This document shows, in pieces, positions 12,501-26,000 of a stretch of DNA of 64,000 nucleotides. Both the position numbers and the translations under genes were made by a program. Source of the DNA: Crotophaga sulcirostris. Its lineage: Eukaryota > Chordata > Aves > Cuculiformes > Crotophagidae. Position 1 is the first letter of the stretch, and every line of letters begins with the position of its first letter. Location: positions 655,522 to 719,521 of the forward strand of contig VYZB01000342.1 in the NCBI GenBank assembly GCA_013397455.1, in the 5' to 3' direction. The notes beneath the pieces are model-generated. The model did not search any database. It had not been told where the DNA came from and saw nothing but the letters and a program-made list of their open reading frames with translations.

Positions 12501-15500
12501 AGATGAGGTTGGAGACCCTTTGTCATGATCGGTAACCATTTATCAGTGTGGGACACCCAGAACTTTCAAGTCCACGCTTTCCCACTTTATTTCTTTCAGT
12601 TGAACTAGAGAGGTGCAAGTTCTGTAGCAATGTAGTGGATAGTGCTTTTTGTAATAGTTCTGGAAAAAGGAATAAGGAAAGCTTCACATGCCTGGATTAA
12701 TGATGTGAGCCTTTAAAGGTCATTATTTCTGCGTGTTCCTAACAGACATTGTAGTTTTACTGTCTGCTATCATTCCATTAGTGGTTCAGATCACTCCATA
12801 TTATGTTTTGCCTAATAATTTTGTTCTGTTCTGACATCCTAGGGACAAGCTGCGAGTCATCATCGCAAGATGAACAAGTAGATTCTGGTATAGCCATTCA
12901 TAGGAATTCAGTCCTTCCTCAACAAGCTGAGAATCTCTCTAGAGTATGTATAGTAAGCCAAGCAATCTAGTTGCAGCTAGTTGTCTGTAAAACAGTTTAG
13001 CCTGGTCTCTCCATGTTGCACAGTGGACACTAAGATAACTGATCTTTTCAGTTGTGATCTGACTAACAATCCCCCTCCTCCCCATCCTGTTTGTTTTGTT
13101 ATATAAACCATCAAGGTCGTGTAAGGAGCAGGAGGTAGATTGAAGCTCAGAGTGATCAAATTAAATATAATTTTAGTTAGATGCAGTACTGTTTAATGTT
13201 GTTGACTAAAATCTATTCTTTAATAGAGAATGGAGTAAGCAACTCAAATGATGATGTCTTTTACAGAAGCATTCAAGGGAATTGCATTGTTCCCCTAAAT
13301 CATCTCCTGAAGTATCTGAAGAATTTTTGATTCCTGATGCTGATTATTTGGTTCCTCCTCCTGTTACTCTGGGAAGTTCAGAACGAGAGGTAAAAATAAA
13401 AGACAGGGATGAATTCTGTGTCAAGAACTTGGGACATCAAGTACACACGTGATTTTATTATGCTCCCATTTGATTTGAAGAAGAGCTGTAGAAAATGGGA
13501 GAATGATGGGGTTTATTTTGTTCTTTTGAAATAATATCTACAAATAAAGATTTATTTAAAAGTAAGAAAATTATTACCCCATTCCTTTACAACACACACC
13601 CCTGCCCCATAACAAAACAAAACAAAACCCAAACAACTAAAACCCCACAAACACCCAGCCTCCAAAACAGCAGGGGCATGTTTTCTTCATTTGTTTACTA
13701 GGAAATTACATAAGATGTGGCTGAGGAAAGTTTTAGGCAGTTGATAATCTCAGCCTTTCCTTCACAGTTGTAACAGTTACAGCACTCAAATGAACGCTGT
13801 TTTAAGACTATTGTTTCTTTAAGGTTTGAAACTATTGTATGGGCTGTTAAGTCCAATCCATGCTGTTTGCTGATAAGCTCTTGAAAAGTTTGCCTCTCTG
13901 TTCTGATTATTGTGAACATTACCCTGTGAGAATTGTCTTACCCTTCACAGCTTGCTTGTGAGAAAATTAATTTGCTTCCTATTTTCCCCCCTTTTCAGAC
14001 CTTAAATACTCAGGGCAAATTAGAAGATACTTGTGAAGGACTTTTACAGAAACAGTTACCTGAAGATGTGGGATCAGATATTCAGGTTTCAGGTAAATGT
14101 GTTCTTCCTTTTAAAGGTTCTTTTGAGTCAGGGAGGCAGAGTCTTGTTGCACTTAGACTTTTATCAGCATCATTCCTGTCAGAAGGCTGGAGCTTGATTC
14201 TTCGGGGTCGCTTACTCTCTTATTCCTCATTATTTTAGTGAGAGTTCAGGACACTTGGGAAGATGAGGTTTGGGTACTGCAGTCACTGAAATATTGCTGA
14301 GTACAATGACATACTTGCTGTGTTTCAGTTAAAAAACAAACAAAATTTGTTGGCAACCTTTTTGTTTTACACCCTAGGGCTAAATTTAATGTTTGTATGC
14401 AGCTCACTGGAAACTGAATTAGAGTTGTATTTATACATTAATGTTCTTATTGCTGGAAGGATCTTGAGCTTAAAAACTAAGAGCTGGCATTGTATGTGTG
14501 CAGTACAATGGAAGCATCATCTCTGTTTCTCTAGTCTGTTGCCTCTCAGCTCAGATTTGTAAATGTTGTGATATTCCCCAGTGCTTCAGCAGTTGACTCT
14601 GACAGCTGTGGTATGTTTATGAAAATGTGTCTTTAAAACACATTTGTCTCTTGACAACAACAAAGGTCACAAGAACTAAAAAATGTAATAAAGTTGCAAT
14701 TTCCTATTCAATGAGTGTTGTTGCTTTCTTTTGTACTTGGAAAACCCAGTAACAGAGAACACTTGTTATTTGTATTCAGGAGGAATAATGCTGTTCTGCG
14801 GCACAGCAGCACAGAACTCTGGCAGTAACACACAAGGAGTGAATCAATGTAGCTGTGTGCCTGTAACCAGGTAGATAGACTTATTTTCATCATTACTTCA
14901 AGCATATATTAGGTTATAAAGTGTGCTCTCTATTAATTCTGCTTGTATATCTAAAATTAAAATAAGTTGCCAACAGTGTTTTTAAATGATTATCTACATC
15001 TCATAATTCCCTGCCAAGAAAATATTAAAAGGACTTTCACAAGTCTCCTGGGGTTTTGTCTTTTACAGTGTTCAGTACTTTTTTTTTGTTTGCTTAATGA
15101 GGGAGCTAAAATAGAGAAAATAAGTCATGTATCTGTTACAGTTCCTTTTACAGTGATAAACTACAATCTTAAATAGAGCAAAGATAATTCAAGTTGGGGC
15201 TTCAGTCATCTGTTTTAATTTTGTTGTGCTTTAGTTTTGGAGCTCAAGTGGCATGAAGATCATGTTTTTTTCCCTCCCGTGGGAAGAATCCAATGCAAGT
15301 ATGCTCACTGCATTTTGCCTGCAGATAACATTAGGCCATGCTTGGAGGCCTTCAGTCTCATCTGTCTAACATGAGGTCTTTATATCCAGTATTTTTGTAA
15401 ATTTTATATTCTACTAATATGCAGAGATGTTGGCCGGAATCACCACTCATCACCACTTTGAAACAGCACAAGTCAGTCACAAGTTTTCTCCTTACCAGAT

Positions 15501-18500
15501 AAAAATCCATAATATGTTTAAAATGGCATTTTCCTCCTAAAGCTCTCTCCATCTTCTAAGATTTTAGGCTGCAGCTCATAAAAACGTTTTTGCTTATCTT
15601 AGAGAGCAGGTGGTCCTTTAAACTTCTTGAGAGAGAGGAAACTAAATACATTTTTTTTCATAATTTTCAATGAATGTGGTCTTTCTTCCCTCATTCCAGC
15701 GTTGAACCAGCACAAGAAGTGATACAGTGGGAACTACAGGAAGAATCCAAAGAAAAAGATGTGTAAGTGGCCACAGACCATTTTATTGCAAAACTTGGGA
15801 GATTGGTATAAGAACTGTCATGTACAGTTGTCCATAGTTTGAAATATTTTCATATTCATAAGTAATTAACTTAGTGTAATTGGATGTCCTTCTTCACATT
15901 AAAGTGTTGTGATTCCTTGTTTCTTCTGTCCATATTACTCAGAAGAAATAAAATAAAGAGCAAATTGTTAGTGCTTAGCTAAATAAATTTATTACAAAAA
16001 TAGTCTTGTGGTTGAGATTGTCAGGAAGTAATTGCAGAATAGGCTTGTGATTTAACTAGTAAATTTTAGTTTCTTTTTACGGGTAATGGAGATTTCAGTA
16101 GAAAATCTTGGTTTGGTTGCAGTAGACAGCAGTTCGTTTAATGGATTTCTAAGGGCAATGTAATGCAGGTGTATCTGCAGAAGATGTTGCTTTGCTTAAT
16201 ATAATCCCAGTCCTGCAGCCACTTAAGAATTTTTGTGACTTGAGTGGATGTCACTGCCTGTGCACATCTTCAGCAGTTTGAGTTTATCTGAGTAACTCTT
16301 GTAAAGGCTTCCAAGACCTGTGTTTAGTCTTGATTAATGGATCGTTAATTTTAGTTAATCCTTGAGGTCTTCCTTTAGCTTTGGAGAGAGATTCCTACCT
16401 AGAGGTTCACTTTTTAAATTCTTAACCCTTATGCAGGCAGTTTGCTGAGCTTGCTTTTATAGGAGAATTATTAAAATTAAGAAATTCTCTAAAGGAAGGG
16501 AAAGCAAATAATTAACCTCTTTTGTCTCTGCAAGGTTATTCAAGATGGTGATCTTTAGCCTTCCAGGAATTCTGTGGGAAGTTTTCAAAGTGAATGTCTT
16601 TTCCTTCTGGAAAACTAGATAAGACTGAACAAAAGTAAAATTTGAAGAACCTGAAAATGGCAGGATTTAATGATTCGCAAGTGTAAAAATTGGCTATTCT
16701 AACTGTCAGAACATCTTTTAATGCTTCAGATCAGTGACAGATATTCAGGATTTGTCGAGCATCCCCTGTGAACAAGAAAACTACTACAGGGATATAAACT
16801 GTAACACACCCAGAGTGAGTCATGCACCAACAAGTGTCAGCACTCCACTTGGCTCAGGTAACTGCAGAGAGGAAAGAAGGGAGGACAAGTGAATTACTTA
16901 ACCTTTCTATGCCAGGAGTCAGACCTTTCTGCCAAGAGTTGCTAATGTAAAAATCACTGATGTGAATCCTAGAAACTCCATTGCTGGAGTACCAATGCAG
17001 AAATGTCAGGCTTGGAATAAGTTAACAACAAGAAATGCTGCTCGTTTGAAATCTCATTGTTTTGGTCTGGATAGTTACAACCCTGTAGTAGCAGTCTGTT
17101 TAAAAATCTCTAACATAGAACTCAAGGAGAATTTTTAGGGATGTAGCTGAAAGAACCCATATCTGAAAGGACTCTGGAGGATAATGACTTGGTGGCTAAT
17201 AGTAGTGTTCATAAGTCAGAAATTGGTTTAGGCATTTAAAATTGGAGTGATACGTATAGATTTTAGCATTTTAAAGACAGACAATGTAATAAGCACTTAG
17301 TATGTTTTCAGAGTTGGTAAACTGATCTCAATATTTTTTTAACTTAAGTGTTGTTTAAGAGCAATGAATTATTATTTGCTTTATACCTTCATTAATTTGG
17401 TATAATACAATAGTTGAAAATTCTCAGTTGGCTAAGTTCTGCATATATAATGTCTGGGGTGGAACTCCTGGGTAATCAGGTTGGACTTCTGTTTAGAGGT
17501 CATTTATGGACAATAAGTTCTTGGAGTTTCCTGTGCAGGTGCCTGTTCAAGTACAAGAAACCTTCTGCTTCTGTTGAAATGTGACCGAGGTACAAAAAAT
17601 TAAAAAAAAAAAAAAATTTCTAGTGTTGCTATTATCCTTTTCTATTTCTTTTTTTTTTATATAAATTCTAGAAAAAAAACTTCCATTAGCCTTTGAGAGA
17701 TACAAGCGCTGCTGTTATGTACCTTCAGATACTTCCTTTTGTGGTTTTCAAGAGATCTCCTCTGCAGTGTCTGAGACATTCTTTACAGCCTGTGAAGAGA
17801 GAAGGAGCACTGAAGTTCCCTCTGTTTCTTCAGAAGTTCACAAGTCTGCATTGAATGAGCCTGTAAGTCTAGAAAATATACTTTATGCTAACCTTTCTTT
17901 AAAATATTTTTAAAAATACTTTTCATTAAAATAAATGCAAGTTGAGAAGCACAGAAATGCTTCTACATCCTTGTCATTATTTTGGAATCCTGGATCTGTT
18001 GATATAATGACAAAAGTTCTGATTGATTTCAAAGCATGCAGTGCGTGCCACTGCTTCTACAAGGAGTTGGCTTCCCCTGGCACCTAATCTTGTAAAGGTA
18101 AAATCCTCTCTCTTTGGACTTGACGTGTCATTTCCAAGCTCACTAGTGATTTCCAGTAATCTTTTTGGAACTGAAGGTGTTCTGGAGACACAGCATTATC
18201 TTAACTGTCTTTTCAGACAGTTATATATAAAATACTTGTCTTTATGGTTTTCTTATTGTTATTCATTGATGGGGTTTGTTGTTTAAAGATTAAATTAGAG
18301 TTTGTTCAACCAGAACAGTAGCGACTGCATTTTTTTGTCATCAGGTCAGATCTGTGTCTCTCTGCTTGTATAGCAGACAGTTGGAATTCATTAAGCCCAT
18401 TAACAGCACGGGGCTGCCTTGACTCTGCAGAGATATTTGGTTGTATCACTTTCTCATCTAAAATCTTAGTCTAGGATTAAGTGCATGAAGCACCTGTTTC

Positions 18501-21500
18501 CATTATGATTACAGATTCTTGATTTTTGGGGCTCTTTGGATAAACAGGTGTGCCTGGCTTTAATAGTTAAGAGATTCAATACAGAGAATGGGAACTGAAC
18601 AGGTGTTAGAACTGTGCTTTCAGAGAATTCCCATCCAGTTGTCCATACAGAGTGTTGAACTGGGTAAAGATTATGTATCTGACAGTGTCTTATGGCTGGC
18701 TAAAAGATGAGTGCACAGCAGCCTAAGCAAAATTTTTGACACACCTGGCTTACATGGATGTTCCCTCTGTTTTCATATTCTGAACTGATTGAAGAGCTTA
18801 TTTAAAAATTTAGTGGTCAACTAAGGCTTTAATTTTGGCCTAACATAATTTTGAATTTAATATGATGAAGGGGAGGATTGAAGACCAGTGGTTCTTCAGT
18901 TTACCTTCTTGTGTCTATTTTTATGTGATCTTACACAGAATGGGTTGCCAGTAGTTGCTTCATCTGTAAGAAGTACCAGCAAGGCATCTGGTAAGTCTCT
19001 TAACCCCCCTAGCCTAAATAGAATGATCAGTAAATGCAGAAGCAGATTTGAGAAGAAATTTTGCAGGTTTACTGCTCCCCTCATCTCTTTTCATAGGGTT
19101 AAACAGCTTTACAAACAGCTGTGTTGCTGATGGTAATTAGGTTATGGATTTTGTGTTTGCACCTGCAGACTAAGAACTCTGACTTCTAATCAACCTGCGT
19201 TTGAAGTGTAAATATTAGTGGCCTAAAATTTGCAATACAAGAACTGAATGTGCAAGTCTGACTTTAAATGATTTTTTCCATTATGAAATTATTTAAGGGT
19301 ATTTGATAAAATGTGAATGATCCAGGCTTGTGGAGGTTGATAAATAAGTCAGCAAGATGCTGTCGCAATGTAAACCTATATCACAGGTATTAAGGATTAA
19401 TCATTGCTAATTAACTAGACTTTTTTTTTCTATCTCAGCACTCTCCCAGGCATCAAACCACTTCACTGATGAGTTGCCTCCACCAGCCCAAGAGCTGCTG
19501 GATGAAATTGGTAAGAGGCACTTCACCCAAAATGATGAGTCTTGTCAGCTGTGTTCAATCAGAATTTCTCCCAAATCATTCAGCACTAAAATACACAAGA
19601 GCTTCCAAATTAGTTGCAGCCAGGTCAATGATTAGGTAGTTAGGAATCAGCTGCATAAATAACGGACAGTTTTTAAAGTTAGACCTTGAAGCTTCTGCAT
19701 TTCACACAGTGGTTAGTTGCTAATGGTGGTAGCAGGCAGCCTGTTGACTGCAGTTGTAGTTTAACGCTGGGATGAATTTTGTGTAGACTGAATTTTAAGA
19801 AGGTGTCTTGGAGCAATGCATGTTCTCCATTAAAACAAATGCAAGCCGGACAGCTGCATCCCTCAGGTATTTTCACAGAGCTTAGTCTGTGTTTTATGTT
19901 TCTATTTGTAGTCACATCCCTTTTCAGACAGAACACGGTGTAAAAACTTTATTTTTACTGATGTGTGTTACAGAACAATTTTCTTTGATTATTCAGGTAT
20001 AAACTCTTCCTAAACTAACACCAGACATTGGAATAAACAAATGTATGCCCATGCCTTTTAGAAACAAGGCACCCAGACATGTTCTAATCTTTTTATTTCC
20101 TCCTTCACCAAAACAAGGACATCTGGAGACTGGCATGAAGTGAAAAAGTAATGTTCGGAGACAATTTGTAAGATAAATTTATGAACTAATTATACATTAT
20201 ATAAAGGTTTTAATCAAGGTTTATATGGATAAGTAATATGGTACTTTAGATTGTATAGAGTCAACTCAAAGAGTATTTAGATCAATAAGAAAATATTCTG
20301 GTTTTAATAGATTGTTTAAAGCAGCAAGATTCCATTGCTCGGGACTTGAAAGAGAACGGATTGTATGGCTGTGGAGTGCAAATAAATGGTTAGTTATAAT
20401 AATAGTCCTAACAGAGGTTACAAATAGAAAAGTACTTTTGCATTGCTGGAAAATTGCTCTGAATACTTGTCACTGTATGTTCAGCTGCATGAGCAACTTC
20501 AATTTTTAGCTTTTTTTGGTATTTGTGGCTCAGCAGAAATTTGAGAGGGTTCTCCCTTTCTTGGTAAGATTATATGCAGTGTTTTTGCAAATAGTACCCC
20601 TTGCACCAGTGTTTGCTCTCTTTCTCTGTGCATTCACTCTCACAGTCTGTGGGGGTCTGATGTGGAAGGCTTGCTGGTTTGAACCATTGGAATTAATCTT
20701 CTGCTTTTATTATGCCACTGTAATGTGTGCTGTGTTCAAACACAAGTGGTGAAACCCACAGCAGTATAGGCAGTGGACAGCTGACATAAAATAGAGCTGA
20801 AATTTCCATTCTGGGACACTGGTTCAGTTGAGAAAGTGGCCAATGCATGCTAGCTGCTTGTGTTCTTATTCTACATAATAAAATAATGCCTCAGGTCTCA
20901 TGGTGTAAGAAAATAGCCTCCATTGGGGTAATCAATATTATATTTCCTGTTCTGTTGCAAAGATACTGAAGAGAGCAGTAGTGAATGTTTCTGCTTGTGA
21001 ATTTGCAAACAGTGGTAAGTGGGAATAACTGTTAGATGTACAGCAAGTAATGTCAGAGGAGCAGAAAACCTAAATCTCTCTAGGCTCTGCATTTGTTTCC
21101 AATGAGTCAGAAAGTGAAGAGCAGTTTGGGAAAAAAAAAAAGACAAAAAAAGAGAACATGAATTAGTGTGTAAAAAAGCTAAGTAACATGGCCACTTGAG
21201 AATGATACTGGCACTTGTTTGTGTTATCCTACAGCTTTGTTAGATCTTTTCCTCTTTAAAATCGTTACCCAGAGGACAGAAACTACTGTGACTTTATTCA
21301 CAGGAGTATTTTGCCGTTAGGTGGGAAGGAAGGCAGCAGCCCGTCCTGCTTGCTGTTCAATCACTGTGGTTTTGTTGTATTTGCATAAAGTACAGCTATT
21401 TCAGACTCCATTTTTGTGACAGCCTACTGCTTCCTGCTTATCGTAGCCCAGCAGAAGGTGGCTGAATATATTCACATGCTGTAGGGAACAGAACTTACCG

Positions 21501-24500
21501 AGATAAGTCTTGGGGGGATATCATTGGATTTGGCTAAGTAGGGTAACAAAGCTAACATCCACAGGTTTTCTTTTGATTTTTCTCCCGTATCTAGGATTGT
21601 AAGGGGAGAGATTAAAGATTAATTTCCACATGCATTTTTCATTTTAGTATGAAGCAAAATGTTCAGACTTGTGAATCTAAAACTGTGTTACAGTAAAATA
21701 TTTATCTAGGTCTTACTACTGGCCACCTTTGACTGTAGATAATGTGAATTTGCTTAACTGGTAGGAAATCAGATGGCTGAAGAAAGAACAGTTGAGTAGT
21801 GGACAAATGGAAACTTCCCAAGTGCAGTAAATAAAAACACATTTTAATTTTCTTTTTATCTTCCTCCATACCTTTGATACTAAAATCTTTCTGTTTATCT
21901 GAATAGCTCCTGATGAAATTAAAATGCAAGACAGTGAGTCAAAAAAAGAATCTGAGAGAAATGAGAAGAAAAATCATAGTTTATGGAGTAAGGAGTCATT
22001 TAATCTAGCAGAGGAAACAGAAAGGTATGAAAAAATGACAATAAAGCATGTTTGGCTTTGAATTACAAAGATTTAGAATAATGGTTCCAATATGTTTTAA
22101 CAAGATTCAGTGCTTACAGTAAACCAGCTTTTTTAAGAACCCTGGTAATTATGACAGCTTTATTCTAAAATGTGTAGTATTAAATTTGTCAGCACCCGTT
22201 TTAAATCTTTTCTTCAACAGGGTTCACTCTACACTTGACGAAATTTTAGAAGGAATGCTTGATACAGTTCCTGGAGATGAGGAGATCCAAGAACAACCTC
22301 AGGGACCCACTCTTGGGTTAGCTGATAATTGATACCTTGTTAATAAGTTTATTTTGTTTATGTTCTGTGTACCAGCCTATGCAGTCCTTTTTAGAAGAGG
22401 GACTGTCTCTCCTTAGAAAGTAGTGTGTTGGTGAACTTGCCTGGAGACATCCAACTAAACTCTTCATACTAAATTGAGAGGGAAAAGGATGTTTTGTAGT
22501 ATCATTTCTGTAGGTGGAAAGCAAATACTTAAGTAGGCTTGGAAGACAGTGCATAGTCTTCACAGAAATCAGATGATTTGACAGAATAGTGGATTTTTGA
22601 GATGGAGAAGAGTGTATATTAAGAGAACAGAATCATGAAGGCTCTTTAGAAAAGACTTGAAAGAAGAGTTTAGGTTGATGGTTATACTGTCAGGGCAATA
22701 TAGGTAGAAATGAAGAAAGTGGCAGAAGTCATAGCTACATCACTTCATGACCCCAGTAATGTTTTTCTTCTTAGAGCCAAAGATCAGAGCCTAGTAACTC
22801 TGAACAGCCCCACAGTAAATGCCAGTGAGTAGTCACAAGTCATTCCTGACGCACCCCTTACTAAGGAACAAGAGATACTCTTGTGTTTGGCATCAGGACT
22901 TTTTTTTTTTTTTTAACTGAACAAAGAAGGCAAATGTCCTGATAACTAGGAGGGTCTTGCCAACAGGGGAGATCAATTCCTGCAGTGCGTATACTGCCGT
23001 GCTCACAAATGGTTTGATCCAAAGCCCATTCACACCTATAGTCAGAAACCATTTACTTAATGCTGTTATTGGCGTCCACGTATGGATGTAAAGCTAAAGC
23101 ACATCTATAATCTTGCGGGGGGAGAGGCATTTTGGGCGTTGGAGAGGACAGATGCTCATTTTCGATCGGGGTGAAAATAAAAACAAATCTAGGATCTCCA
23201 GAGGGTTCTGGTTTAGTGCTCTGTGTTCATCATGTCTGAAAGAAAATACAAGACATTGGTATGATACACAAAATTCTGTTATTCAAGGGCTGCCAGCCTG
23301 CAAGATCCAGAAGATGTTGGAAGGAAGAAGGGAGTAGAGGAAAGCAGAGCTGGGACCAGAGACGGAGCACCAGACAGCTGTGCAGGGAGTTTGGAAGGTC
23401 CTCTTCTTCTCTAAAGTTACTGCGTGCTGTGCTGGGCAATATCACGTTTGTTACATTGGTAGCACTGAATTTGTCAAGCTTGCCCAGACTGTTTGATTTT
23501 GTGTTTCTTTATTCTCTGTATCTGGGTACTGTTTCTACCCTGTGCTTTTAAAGGAGAGGAAGCTGCTCTTCACTTAAACTCTCCAGAGACACTTGACAAT
23601 TTTCTTTTATTTTTTTTTTTTTTTTCTGTCAGTCAAGAGGGTGACATTGCAGTCCATTTGCTGGAGTTGCCAAGTGTCTTTTCTTTGTGAGAGTGTGGTT
23701 TCCTCTGCTGACTTGAAAGAACTGAAAGACAACTGGTAATATAGTGTCTGTGTCCTCTTTAGCCTCAGCCTTTCTGGCTTAGGCACGTAAATGTGTCACA
23801 CTGTCAGGACTTTGGTTACTATCAGTGTGTGGTTTGTGATGTGTATGGAGATTCCATCAAATCCCTTAAACAGCTATCTTGGTCTCATCTTCCCTGGCTT
23901 TCCTGTAATAGAAACTAGAAGTAAGGAGGAAGACAAAAGTGTTTCCTCTGTTCTCTTAAGTCCAAATCTCCATTAGGAGCTGTCAAAGATGCCTGGTATT
24001 CTACAGCTAAAATAAACGTTGCCATTTTCAGCATTTCTCAATTAAAGATGTTTCCTTTTACAGGCAGGGGGCTGACATACTTGAATTAAGTTAATATGCA
24101 TTTGGTACTGTGCAAAAAATATGAAAGAACCAGCATTTTGTCTGGAAAGAAAAAGGCAGTAGTCCTTTTCGAGAGAACTTTTGGTCTTTCAGTGTGTAGC
24201 ACAAGATGACTTAAAGGAAGCTGATCTCCAGTGTTGTGGGTATTTAACCCTTCTACAGTAGCCAGCTCTACAGCATTTGTTTTGCTTTCTAGTTAGGCCC
24301 CCAGAGTGTTTGAAGTGTCCCAAATCACTGGTTGCTTTTGAAAACGTTGATGGTAATTTTTAAACCTAGAGATGTGGAGGTAACGTCAGTGTGTTTATTA
24401 TTTGCACGGCATGAGCATGTATGACCCTGTTTTCTGTCAGACTCCTTAGAAGAACTGAGCTGGTAGGGATTTGGCTTCAGGTTTTGAAAACAGAATAATT

Positions 24501-25005
24501 TCTGATCGTAAAGAGGGCCCTGTGTAGTACACCCAACAGCAGCAGAGCTGAGGCTGGTTTCTGGTTACAAGGGCAGATTAATGAGACCAGCAAAAGGATC
24601 TGTAGCACTTGATTCGGCGTGCTGCTATGTGCTGACAAACCCAGAGCTCTCTCTTGGAAGTGCTGTGAGGCTGTATGTGATCTTCTTGGTTCTGAGCTGA
24701 ATTTACATGTTTTTTAGACACGCACTGTGAAGATCAGAAATTCCACTTACAGAAAAGGCTGTCTTCATCTGCACCATTCAGGTGAGGCTGTGAATTCAGT
24801 TAGGTTTTTTGGCTGAAATGTGCATATTCCCTGGCTGCATGAGATATACTCTTGTTTTCCGTGCCCAGGAGGTGAAAGGGGCAATATGAAATCCCATTCC
24901 CTTCAACTTGTAGTTTGATGTAAGAAAAAAACAAATCTAACCTTTTTTTTTTCCCTCTACAGGGTAATTGTTTTGGATCAGAGCTCTCCTGATGAAAATG
25001 GATAG
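1650..25005 (+). CDS. TEX14: TEX14, intercellular bridge forming factor (5' end missing)
   Basis: TEX14 sits at germ-cell intercellular bridges. It binds CEP55 there and prevents abscission, so dividing spermatocytes stay connected. I assembled 29 coding exons by splice sites, reading phase and similarity to mammalian TEX14. They total 4,196 nt, about 1,397 residues plus stop, against roughly 1,500 in human. Every junction has AG/GT borders and matching phase, and no frameshift or internal stop is needed. The domain order is ankyrin repeats, pseudokinase, an acidic central region with the CEP55 motif, and a long Ser-rich tail ending at the conserved block 'VIVLDQS' before a TAG at 25003-25005. 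The expected first 45 or so residues were not found, so the model is 5' incomplete. Two tail exons (10745-10800 and 14780-14870) rest mainly on phase. Introns between the listed exons show no other gene. Confidence 0.93.
3525..3560. repeat. (TG)n(TA)n compound microsatellite
   Basis: About nine TG units are followed directly by about eight TA units, within a TEX14 intron. It is an ordinary dinucleotide repeat and likely polymorphic in length. Confidence 0.9.
3800..8325 (+). other. TEX14: TEX14 pseudokinase exons
   Basis: The exons are 3800-3881, 4303-4433, 4961-5074, 5506-5629, 6415-6593, 7560-7711 and 8135-8325. They encode a protein-kinase fold. The VAIK-type lysine is kept (Lys codon 4992-4994 in 'VTVKEL'), as are an HR motif, an SPE motif in place of APE ('WCSPEVIL') and the 'KSDIYSF' helix. 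Catalysis should be lost: the HRD motif reads His-Arg-Ser (Ser codon 6517-6519), and the DFG position reads Asn-Leu-Glu (6571-6579). Mammalian TEX14 has the same two losses, so the domain is an ancestral pseudokinase rather than a decayed copy here. The block ends in the well conserved '[12 protein letters not shown]' and 'YILKNDLK' stretches. Confidence 0.92.
8549..10010 (+). other. TEX14: TEX14 central region with large exon and CEP55-binding motif
   Basis: The exons are 8549-8696 and 9043-10010, the latter being the largest in the gene at 968 nt. The large exon carries the conserved '[10 protein letters not shown]' block, a Glu/Lys-rich stretch, and a predicted helical segment ('[20 protein letters not shown]') that aligns with a matching human segment. 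The motif GPPSSVY at 9777-9797 fits the CEP55-binding consensus GPPX3Y, and its wider context A-x-GPPxxxYxPP is also kept. In mammals this motif competes with ALIX and TSG101 for CEP55, which blocks ESCRT recruitment. Confidence 0.92.
10745..25005 (+). other. TEX14: TEX14 C-terminal Ser-rich tail, 17 exons
   Basis: The exons are 10745-10800, 11451-11530, 12069-12335, 12843-12943, 13267-13389, 13999-14092, 14780-14870, 15700-15762, 16730-16857, 17672-17862, 18939-18990, 19439-19510, 21907-22024, 22221-22316, 22775-22824, 24718-24781 and 24963-25005. Anchors to mammalian TEX14 include 'SPEVSEEFL', 'TDIQDLSSI', '[10 protein letters not shown]', '[14 protein letters not shown]', 'HSTLDE' and 'VIVLDQS'. 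The parts between anchors diverge strongly and are rich in Ser, Glu and Lys, as expected for a disordered tail. The exons at 10745, 14780, 18939 and 22775 have weak residue similarity but the only phase that joins their neighbours. The intron at 19511-21906 (2.4 kb) shows no other feature. Confidence 0.82.
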
Positions 25006-26000
25006 AGAACAAGTTCTAACAGATCACCTGCTTACTGCTGCCTGTATGGTCTACAACCTGTGAACCACAACCCTTTTTGACCACACAAACAGTTGTAAAG
25101 CTCAGGCTTCCTTTGACTGCAGCAGTAAGTACAGAAGAAAATCTAATGCTCAACTTTGCAGCACAGTTTGTACAGGTTTTATGCCATCGTAGCATGTAAA
25201 GGCAGTATCAGTAATATTGCAGACTGAACTGTTTCTGAATAGAGCATCCTTACGAGGCTGGCAATGTGGTGGGGTTTTTCTGCCCATGCATGCTTTCATA
25301 AGCAAAAGAATTTCTTGCTCTGTTGTGTTATGCAGTTTTCAGTGTTAAGACAAAGTGATTGTTATTCTGTGGGCTGCTGTTACTGCTGTTACTGCTCAGA
25401 CACTTGTTACATTTTTCCATGCTGGAGTGTGGAGCACTGTTACAGCCCATGTAGTGTATGTTTTTCCTTGCTCATTAAATTTAACAAGGTAATTTCTTGT
25501 TTTCTCTTTTCTTAGTGCTTTTGTGATCTAGTGTTGAACTGATTTGACTGATTAAGGGGATTAATTGCTGTGCAAAAAGCTAATGAGAAAAAGGCAGTGT
25601 TCTCCAGAGATTGCAAGTGCAGCAATACGTTCCCTGCCAGCATTACACAAGAATATAGTGAATTAAACCATGCTTTTGGTAGGCCTTAGCTGGAAAAAAA
25701 AAATAGTCCCTGGATATAATTGAGCTTTGGATGAGGATTTTGATGAGCACAGCAACTTCATATTTAGCTTTTCTTGTGATAAATACTGTTCAGGTGCAGG
25801 AGTTGTGAAGATTGTCCTTGTTTCTTTAGCACACCCAGGAATTTCAGCTGCCTCTGTAGAGCTGGGTGCACTGTGTTGCTTTTTGTTCCAGTTTGTGTAG
25901 GGAAATGTTGCTTCTCTGTAACCATTGGTTAATTTGGCTTAAGAATACTAATAAAAGTCCCCAAGGTTATTGTGCTGCCATGTGGTTCTGCTTCTGTTCT
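25006..26000 (+). other. TEX14: TEX14 3' UTR and candidate poly(A) signals
   Basis: The stop codon is followed by AT-rich sequence without coding potential. ATTAAA at 25474-25479 is followed within about 30 bp by a T/G-rich stretch and is a plausible poly(A) signal. A canonical AATAAA lies at 25950-25955 as a possible distal site. Which is used cannot be told from sequence. Confidence 0.45.
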
